Assembly: GCA_047629215.1 (NCBI GenBank)
Contig: JBLHWO010000227.1
Span: 1-5,878 of the forward strand
DNA length: 5,878 nucleotides
DNA from: CANLBN01 sp047629215
Lineage (GTDB): Bacteria > Pseudomonadota > Gammaproteobacteria > Pseudomonadales > Cellvibrionaceae
Direction: 5' to 3'
The notes under the pieces were generated by a model. It saw only the letters and a list, made by a program, of their open reading frames with translations. It made no database searches and was not told the DNA's origin. Shown here in pieces: positions 1-4,140 of this stretch. The stretch's first letter is position 1. The number at the start of each line of letters is the position of its first letter. The position numbers were made by a program, and so were the translations under genes.

Positions 1-336
1 CATACGATTAATCACTGCCTCGTGCTCCGCTAAGCGGAACATCCGGGGCTTATCGTTACCCGGCTGTGGTTCAGGGGTAATCGTTCCGATTTCGACAAAG
101 CCAAAACCAAACCGACCTAAAGCATTGTAATAATCCCCATTTTTATCCAAGCCAGCAGCCAAGCCCACAGGGTTACCAAAGGTCAAACCCATTAGCTCAA
201 CAGGCTCAGAGGCCACTTTGGGTGAAAAAAGCTTCAGTAGGCGCAAGCGCTCAGCAGCGCCCAGCATATCGAGGCTGAGGTCATGAGAGGTTTCTGGGTC
301 TAAAGTAAATAGGGCGGAGCGTAATAGTGAATACAT
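1..336 (-). CDS. pyrD: Dihydroorotate dehydrogenase (quinone), class 2, N-terminal part (partial at left edge)
   Basis: The first 112 codons of a class 2 dihydroorotate dehydrogenase read from the ATG at 334-336 to the window edge. The enzyme oxidises dihydroorotate to orotate in pyrimidine synthesis and passes electrons through FMN to membrane quinones. Seen directly: the N-terminal helical membrane-association segment (MYSLLRSALFTLDPETSHDL, residues 1-20), the FMN-site motif GNPVGLAAGLDKNG (residues 54-67) and VEIGTITPEPQPGNDKPR (residues 81-98). The frame then ends in INRM, just where the family's NRMGFNN motif would continue outside the window. The start matches the usual start of family members, although no good Shine-Dalgarno sequence precedes it. 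The gene appears undamaged as far as it is visible. The gap to the integrase remnant upstream is 174 bp, so a promoter probably lies there, but I could not identify one. Confidence 0.95.
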   Translation of the reverse strand, partial: MYSLLRSALFTLDPETSHDLSLDMLGAAERLRLLKLFSPKVASEPVELMGLTFGNPVGLAAGLDKNGDYYNALGRFGFGFVEIGTITPEPQPGNDKPRMFRLAEHEAVINRM

Positions 337-510
337 GAATTTGGCAGGCTACGTAATGGCAATAAACAGTGGTTAGGAAATAAAGCCGTGCAAGGATACT
401 GGAAAGCCCTGCGCGAGTCGATAAAAGCTGGCGTTAGAACTGCTTTGGCTGGCGTCTCTCGCTAACGTATCTTTGACAGTGGAACAAAGTGTAGCCTCCG
501 GTATTTAGGT
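337..510. other. Gap between pyrD and the integrase remnant
   Basis: No convincing gene was found. On the minus strand this should hold the pyrD promoter, but no clear -35/-10 pair or ribosome binding site was recognised. A plus-strand frame without a start codon is open from 331 and ends at the TAA at 472-474. Its last part reads GYWKALRESIKAGVRTALAG and looks somewhat protein-like, but I do not recognise it. Within it the 8-mer GCTGGCGT occurs twice, at 427-434 and 448-455, exactly 21 bp apart. Short inverted arms CGTTAG (432-437) and CTAACG (462-467) are also present. Their GTT...AAC order is opposite to an integron attC site. Confidence 0.4.
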
Positions 511-736
511 TTAATTCAAGAAATTACTTAAAAGGGCTTTAACCCCTTGTGCTCCCTGTTTTACAACGTGAGTATAGATTTCGGTGGTGTTAACATCTGA
601 ATGGCGTAATGTATGAGCCGTTACGGGTTTTTGTATGCTGGCCGCGAAATGCTTTATTCAATGCGCCCTCGTCGGCATGGTGACACCTAATAAGCCCTGA
701 TTGAGGGTCAACGCTCAATCGTTCGGAAGGGAATAA
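511..736 (-). pseudogene. Integron-type tyrosine recombinase (IntI-like), 3' remnant with frameshift and internal deletion
   Basis: Two frames together give the C-terminal part of an integron integrase. From 736 to about 650 the frame reads LFPSERLSVDPQSG followed by IRCHHADEGALNKA, matching the family pattern FPxxxLSxDPRSGxxRRHHxxExxLxKA that includes the integron-specific region. The reading then shifts to the frame ending at the TAA at 511-513, which gives FAASIQKPVTAHTLRHS, then DVNTTEIYTHVVKQGAQGVK and the terminus ALLSNFLN. The HTLRH arginine box and the nucleophilic tyrosine (IYTHV) remain. The stretch normally between them, FAT...G.DIR..Q.LLGH, is absent, with the join at 597/598. Everything upstream of LFPSER is missing because the IS1595-like terminus starts at 738. 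It cannot make an active recombinase. A XerC/D or phage integrase is less likely because of the LSVDPQSG and HHADE segments. Confidence 0.85.
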
Positions 737-737
737 A

Positions 738-913
738 GGGGCTGTCCCAGATAACTAGCCCATTTGTTGTTTAACCCACTGTTTTAGCTGGATTAATTGT
801 TGTTTTGGTTGTGGGTTGTTAAAAAGCCACTCACATTACTTTAAAAATAGCGGAAAATGCTCTCTCGGAACACCATTAAATTGTCTCAAATGGCGCTTTC
901 GGCGGATTTCAAG
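738..913 (-). mobile_element. IS1595-like element, terminal fragment
   Basis: This is the end of an insertion sequence, holding the last part of its transposase and one probable terminus. The outer end begins with GGGGCTGTCCC at 738-748, directly against the truncated integrase gene, and the transposase stop TAG (755-757) lies just inside it. That position is typical for a terminal inverted repeat. The other side is cut by the IS3-family element at about 914, and no second copy of the GGGGCTGTCCC end was found in the window. IS1595 assignment rests on the resemblance of the transposase C-terminus to ISXO2-like proteins and is recalled from the family, not searched. The boundary at 738 is inferred from the loss of integrase coding. 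Confidence 0.55.
755..913 (-). pseudogene. IS1595-like (ISXO2-type) transposase, C-terminal fragment with internal stop
   Basis: Reading from 913 down to the TAG at 755-757 gives LEIRRKRHLRQFNGVPREHF, then PLFLK, an ochre stop at 836-838, then CEWLFNNPQPKQQLIQLKQ and WVKQQMG. The pattern HLR.FNG.P..HF.LFLKECEWRFN is what I recall from the C-terminus of ISXO2-like transposases. The stop replaces the expected glutamate of KECEW, which fits a GAA-to-TAA change. The fragment holds no catalytic DDE residues, since those would lie upstream in the lost part. It is therefore a dead remnant on two counts: truncated by the neighbouring IS3-family element and carrying a nonsense codon. The family name is moderately sure; that it is the C-terminus of a transposase-like gene is surer because its frame is clean on both sides of the stop. 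Confidence 0.55.
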
Positions 914-927
914 GTAGTTGTCGCCTC
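914..927 (+). repeat. Left terminal inverted repeat of the IS3-family element
   Basis: GTAGTTGTCGCCTC is the exact reverse complement of 2562-2575. It lies just beyond the orfB stop codon and marks the 3' end of the element relative to its genes. The IS1595-like coding frame ends to its left. Confidence 0.85.
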
Positions 928-937
928 AGGTTGATTT

Positions 938-2000
938 TTATGCCGCCTTGCCTTTTTCGATCTCTGATTTTTGTTTTTCGGGGTTCAGGTAAACCTCTGT
1001 TACCGGCTCCCAATTCCTGATATTACCACTCCAGCGTTCAGGGTTTCTTTGTTTAGCCTCTCTATAAACGTGCTGTCTATTGGCTAATATCTCAATATCA
1101 TTACCCGCATGACGCTGTGATGGCGTAACAAACTTGATCGCACTGTGTAAGTGTTCGTTGTTGTACCAATGCGTAAAACCTTCTGCCCATTCTCGTGCCA
1201 TCGCTAAACCGGCAAAGGATCTTTCGGGGTATTCAGGGCGATATTTTAAGGTTCTGAATAGGGATTCAGAATAGGGATTCAGAATAGGGATTGTCATTGC
1301 TCACTGAAGGCCGGCTGAATGACGGTACAACGCCTAGCGCCTGTAACGTCGCTAACATAGTAGCCCCTTTTATTGGGCTACCATTGTCAGAATGCAGGGT
1401 CACTTGGTCGCGAGTCACGCCCTCTCTACGGCAAATATCAACCATCATATCGGCAGCTAAAGCACTCAATTCTTGATCGTGAACCTGCCAGCCTACAATC
1501 TTGCGGCTATAAATATCTAAGACTAAACAAAGATACAAAAATACACCTCTTACGGGGGTAGGCAGATAGGTAATATCCCAGCTGTAAATCTGATTAGGTC
1601 GGGTTGCCATCAATGCTCGGGGCTTTTGTTGTTGCTGAACCGGTTTTGATTTTTGTCGATGAGTCATCTGACCTTCCGCTTTTAACACCCGATAGAAAGT
1701 AGACTCAGAAGCCAGATAACAGCCGCTATCGGCCAGCTTAGGCACGATTTTACTGGGCTGCAACTGGGCATATGCGGGGTCGCTTGCCACCTTGAGTAAC
1801 CGCTGACGCTCAAACTCACTGAGCTTATTATGAGGGGTGTGTTGATTATCTAAACGGCCATCACCCACATTACCCGCCTGGCTCCAGCGTTGAAACGTTT
1901 TAGCGGTAATGCCGATAACTTCACAGGCTTTACTCTGCCGGGCACCTGAATGACGTGCTTCTTGAATGAGCTGGAGGGTTTAGGCTCTCTCGTTATTCAT
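938..2000 (-). pseudogene. IS3-family OrfB transposase (DDE, rve domain), broken by a nonsense codon and a 13-bp duplication
   Basis: The gene starts at the ATG at 1998-2000, overlapping the orfA stop as ATGA, and ends at the TAA at 938-940. Protein order: HTH-like region (GARQSKACEVIGITAKTFQR), the segment LSEFERQRLL...PSKIVPKLADSG...ESTFYRVLKAEG, then the integrase core. Catalytic residues are visible: D in SWDITYLP (codon 1575-1577), D in HSDNGSP (1386-1388), and E in NPYSESLFRTLK (1278-1280). Spacing from the second D to E is 35 residues, as in DD(35)E. The tail, HWYNNEHLHSAIKFVTPSQR, is typical for the family. Two lesions disable it. TAA at 1980-1982 is the seventh codon (MNNERA then stop, with TLQLIQEARHSG following in frame). 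A third copy of a 13-bp repeat at 1254-1292 shifts the frame right after the catalytic E. The longest open piece, from a GTG at 1866-1868, is not a likely native start. Confidence 0.92.
1254..1292 (+). repeat. 13-bp tandem repeat, three copies, frameshifting the transposase at its catalytic glutamate
   Basis: Units are CTGAATAGGGATT (1254-1266), CAGAATAGGGATT (1267-1279) and CAGAATAGGGATT (1280-1292). The last two are identical and the first differs at one base. Two copies would encode NPYSESLF in one continuous frame, as in the family; the third adds 13 bp and shifts the frame. The protein segment NPYSESLF and its glutamate codon can be read in both frames, 13 bp apart, which shows that a unit was duplicated. 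Confidence 0.93.
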
Positions 2001-2536
2001 AGTGAGTTTTCCTCGTCGTTCCCCCATAGGATGTTGACTTTTTTTTGGAGAATTAATAACGCCGCCGCTTCAGCAAGTACTTTTTCTTTTCGGTTTAATT
2101 CTTTTTTTAATCGTTTGTTTTCCTGCTTTAGCGTCTTAGATTCTACGGCCGAGGGCATCGCTCCTTTGTGATAGCTAGCCGTTAAAAAATCATTCTTCCA
2201 CTGCGCGACATGATGAGGATAAATACCTTGTTCACGGCAAAGCGCATTAAGCTGTTCTTCATCCAGTGCGCCGCAACGAATAATGAGAGCCATTTTTTCA
2301 GCTTGGCTCCAGTCACTGGGTCTTTTTTCTACAGGCATTGCGCTTATACTCAGTGGTTGATTATCTAAAAAGGCGGTGCCTAATTGTTGATGCTTAGCTT
2401 CACCTATCCATCGATATAAACTTGACCGTGAAACGCCCAAATTTTTTGATATTTCTTCGATGGTGGTTTGGCTGTTACGGCTCAAGGCTTTTTCTACAGC
2501 TTGAATTTTAAACGATTGACTGATCTTTTGGGTCAT
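1997..2536 (-). CDS. IS3-family OrfA, DNA-binding protein
   Basis: An intact 179-residue frame starting at ATG 2534-2536, with AGAGG upstream at good spacing. OrfA of IS3 elements binds the terminal repeats and supplies the N-terminal part of the OrfAB transposase when ribosomes shift frame. Visible: a helix-turn-helix at about residues 24-45 (TIEEISKNLGVSRSSLYRWI) and a second HTH-like segment at about 93-115 (EEQLNALCREQGIYPHHVAQ). A lysine-, leucine- and glutamate-rich coiled coil, probably a dimerisation zipper, lies at about 133-165. It is longer than the usual OrfA of about 100 residues, consistent with the two-HTH type. Its TGA overlaps the orfB ATG. The protein should still be made, and as OrfA alone it usually moderates transposition. 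Confidence 0.9.
   Translation of the reverse strand: MTQKISQSFKIQAVEKALSRNSQTTIEEISKNLGVSRSSLYRWIGEAKHQQLGTAFLDNQPLSISAMPVEKRPSDWSQAEKMALIIRCGALDEEQLNALCREQGIYPHHVAQWKNDFLTASYHKGAMPSAVESKTLKQENKRLKKELNRKEKVLAEAAALLILQKKVNILWGNDEENSL
2039..2046 (-). promoter_or_regulatory. A8 slippery run for -1 programmed frameshifting, orfA to orfB
   Basis: On the coding strand orfA reads CAA AAA AAA GTC over an unbroken run of eight A. Slipping back one base enters the orfB frame, which stays open through SQHPMGERRGKLTMNNERA up to the TAA at 1980-1982. IS3 elements make their OrfAB transposase by exactly this kind of -1 shift. The run lies 39 bp upstream of the orfB ATG. The orfB nonsense codon stops both the fusion and any independently started OrfB. 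Stimulatory downstream structure was not assessed. Confidence 0.7.
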
Positions 2537-2561
2537 TTTTTGGCCTCTAACTTAAAAAATA

Positions 2562-2575
2562 GAGGCGACAACTAC
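2562..2575 (-). repeat. Right terminal inverted repeat of the IS3-family element
   Basis: GAGGCGACAACTAC, the exact reverse complement of 914-927, precedes orfA by 25 bp. The short interval between the repeat and the orfA start would hold the element's own promoter, which I could not resolve into clear boxes. Confidence 0.85.
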
Positions 2576-2762
2576 TCTGACACAGGGGGGTGGCGGGCCA
2601 GACTGGACACAAAGTAAAAAAACTTAGTGCGCATGATTTCATGCTCAATAATTATAGAGCTAATGGGTTGATAATAACTTGCCGATTGCCAATAGCCCGT
2701 TTTTTATTGTAGATTGGGAAGATAATGGGGTATTAATCCTTCCTATACTCATAAATGTCTTT
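2576..2762. other. Spacer between the IS3-family element and cheR
   Basis: No gene was recognised on either strand. It does not contain the missing N-terminal part of the integrase or the missing part of the IS1595-like transposase, which would be expected here after simple nested insertion. A weak candidate for cheR transcription termination exists on the minus strand: hairpin GCATG/CATGC with a 4-base loop (2631-2644), followed after 8 bases by seven T (A run at 2616-2622). The stem is short and the gap is long, so I do not call it as a terminator. On the plus strand a T6 run at 2701-2706 follows a poorly paired region. Confidence 0.45.
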
Positions 2763-3584
2763 TTACCTTTTCTGGTACGTAGTGGGTCCAATTAAATCAA
2801 TAGGTAAGTCCATAGATTTAAGTGACTCAGAATGTCCGATAAATAAGAAACCTTTAGGTCGCAACCTTGATATCAGGCTCCGAATGATTTTTTCCTTAGT
2901 ACTTGCATCAAAATAAATCAGTACATTACGTAGAAAGATGGCATCAAACAGTCCAACATCAGGTAGGGGTTTGGTTAAATTAATTTCTGCAAAACTGGTT
3001 TTACTTTGTAGTTTCTTATCAATCAATAAAAACCCTTCGTACTGCCCCTCCCCCTTCAAACAGTACTTCTGAAGAAATTCTTGAGGTATGGCATCGATAC
3101 GAAGGCACTGATAAAGTGCCAATTTTGCCTTTTCAATAACTAGGCTGTTGATATCTGAACCAAAAATTTCCCACTTCCCTCTGTTACCAAAAAAGTCGTC
3201 TAACACCATAGCAATGCTATAAGCTTCTTCACCACTCGAACTAGCAGCACTCCATAACCGCAACATACGGTCATGGGGATGTTTTTCTAATACCAATTTT
3301 TTGAGTGATACAAAATGTTCCACCTCTCGGAAAAAATACGTTTCGTTGGTTGTTAATAAATCAATGGCCAGCTTACGCTCTACGCCTTTATTATTTAATA
3401 ATATATCTGCATATTGATCGAAACTGTCCAGCTGATAGTGACGTAAACGCTTGTTCAAACGAGAAGTCACTAACATCTGCTTAGAGTCGCCTAAATCTAT
3501 ACCCGCCTCATTGTAAATGAACTCCCTGATTGATTGATAAGCTTTGGAAGATATGTCTGGCCGTTTAAGTTGCATTGCACCCAT
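2763..3584 (-). CDS. cheR: Chemotaxis protein methyltransferase CheR
   Basis: CheR transfers methyl groups from S-adenosylmethionine to glutamates in the signalling helices of chemoreceptors, giving adaptation. From the ATG at 3582-3584 it has 273 residues, the usual length. Seen: the all-alpha N-terminal domain with receptor-facing basic helices (SRLNKRLRHY, residues 41-50); TTNETYFFRE (78-87); the SAM-binding motif LWSAASSSGEEAYSIAM (110-126); the acidic loop GSDIN (142-146); RNVLIYF (219-225); and FIGHSES (248-254). The chosen ATG follows the cheW stop by a single base, indicating translational coupling, with a weak GGTTGGA ahead of it. An in-frame ATG at 3612-3614 would overlap cheW by 29 bp and has no ribosome site; one at 3573-3575 is also possible. 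The frame is intact. It is the last gene of the visible operon, and neither cheD nor cheB follows. Confidence 0.95.
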   Translation of the reverse strand: MGAMQLKRPDISSKAYQSIREFIYNEAGIDLGDSKQMLVTSRLNKRLRHYQLDSFDQYADILLNNKGVERKLAIDLLTTNETYFFREVEHFVSLKKLVLEKHPHDRMLRLWSAASSSGEEAYSIAMVLDDFFGNRGKWEIFGSDINSLVIEKAKLALYQCLRIDAIPQEFLQKYCLKGEGQYEGFLLIDKKLQSKTSFAEINLTKPLPDVGLFDAIFLRNVLIYFDASTKEKIIRSLISRLRPKGFLFIGHSESLKSMDLPIDLIGPTTYQKR

Positions 3585-3585
3585 A

Positions 3586-4128
3586 TTATCCAACCGGTGG
3601 TGGAGTAAGTTCATCGACTATATTAGTTACGCTAGAAAACTCGTTAACCGACAGTACATTATTTACATCCAGTAAAACCATCAACTTATCATCTATTTTA
3701 CCCATTCCCTGAATAAAATCGGTGCGTATTTTTGCACCGAATGTTGGGGCTGCTGCTATATCAGAAGAGGCTAGTTCGATGACCTCATTAACGATATCAA
3801 CCACCATACCCACTTCGATGCTCTCACCTTCTGTGTCTTCAATATCAATAATAACGATACTGGTACGTTTACCAATTTTCTTAGTTTAATGCTCAAAACG
3901 CTTAGCAAGATTGACTACCGGCACAACATTGCCCCGCAGCTTAATCACACTAGATATAAAATCTGGCATGAGTGGCACTACCGTTAAATTGTCATATTCT
4001 ATAATTTCTCGTATATGCAGGATCACAACGCCATACATTTCATCGTTGAGTACAAAAGTCATGAATTGCTGACCATTGGCCATATTGTGATTTTCATTTG
4101 ATATTGCCTTGCTTTCTGACTGTGACAT
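3586..4128 (-). pseudogene. cheW: Chemotaxis coupling protein CheW, interrupted by one in-frame TAA
   Basis: CheW links chemoreceptor tips to the kinase CheA. The frame of 180 codons plus stop is colinear with CheW throughout but contains an ochre stop at codon 81 (3886-3888). The N-terminal half reads FMTFVLNDEMYGVVILHIRE, VVPLMPDFISSVIKLRGNVV and PVVNLAKRFEH. After the stop, in the same frame, comes TKKIGKRTSIVIIDIEDTEG, then VGMVVDIVNEVIEL, and QGMGKIDDKLMVLLDVNNVL near the end. The stop sits between RFEH and TKKIGKRT, where many CheW proteins have a variable residue; TTA-to-TAA would explain it. Several near-invariant positions also differ from what I recall: GVVI for GIDI, IKLRG for INLRG, and VVNL for VIDL. 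This fits relaxed selection. Either half alone lacks part of the paired SH3-like fold. Translation could restart at GTG 3811-3813, but no ribosome site supports it. Confidence 0.9.
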
Positions 4129-4132
4129 AACA

Positions 4133-4140
4133 CTTTCCTC
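4133..4140 (-). promoter_or_regulatory. Ribosome binding site of cheW
   Basis: GAGGAAAG on the coding strand lies just upstream of the ATG at 4126-4128, with its GAGG core about 8 bases away. It overlaps the mcp stop codon (TGA at 4139-4141), so the two genes are tightly coupled. This strong site fixes the cheW start despite the later in-frame ATG. Confidence 0.75.

Larger units (their letters stand above)
914..2575 (-). mobile_element. IS3-family insertion sequence, near full length, transposase frame broken
   Basis: About 1.66 kb bounded by a 14-bp perfect inverted repeat, GTAGTTGTCGCCTC at 914-927 and its complement at 2562-2575. It encodes overlapping orfA and orfB on the minus strand, with orfB in the -1 frame relative to orfA as IS3 elements require. 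The orfB stop lies 11 bp inside the left repeat and the orfA start lies 26 bp inside the right one, so both ends fit. If the true ends are the TG...CA dinucleotides usual for the family, the element would be 919-2570 and the outer 5 bp would be flank. Neither boundary gives a 3-5 bp target duplication. It cannot transpose on its own because orfB carries a nonsense codon and a frameshift. Its ends look intact, so a related active copy could still mobilise it in trans. Confidence 0.85.

Noticed and set aside
425..468. Possible attC or attI site between pyrD and the integrase remnant.
   Set aside because: The GTTAG arm comes before the CTAAC arm, the reverse of the RYYYAAC...GTTRRRY order of attC. 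No cassette array or second core site is present.
334..474. Plus-strand frame ending GYWKALRES...LAGVSR considered as a decayed rmf (ribosome modulation factor), which neighbours pyrD in some pseudomonads.
   Set aside because: The characteristic RMF motifs (RGYxAG, GRSxxxCPY) are absent and there is no start codon. Resemblance is limited to a WLG tripeptide.
699..720. Inverted repeat GATTGAG/CTCAATC with an 8-base loop, resembling a terminator or recombination site.
   Set aside because: It lies within the integrase coding segment encoding LSVDPQSG, has no T run, and does not mark any gene end.
1291..2171. Plus-strand open frames opposite the IS3-family genes (1291-1476, 1373-1561, 1950-2171).
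   Set aside because: They are antisense to clearly recognisable orfA/orfB coding and show no conserved features.
2616..2644. Rho-independent terminator for the chemotaxis operon (GCATG/CATGC hairpin plus T7 on the minus strand).
   Set aside because: The stem is only 5 bp and the T run starts 8 bases after it, so pairing energy and spacing are poor. Left as a note in the spacer entry.
836..3888. All three nonsense-type interruptions (836-838, 1980-1982, 3886-3888) are TAA, raising the idea that TAA is read as an amino acid.
   Set aside because: TAA is also the natural terminator of cheR (2763-2765), orfB (938-940), the integrase remnant (511-513) and cheW (3586-3588), at the expected protein ends. 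Ordinary mutation explains the interruptions.
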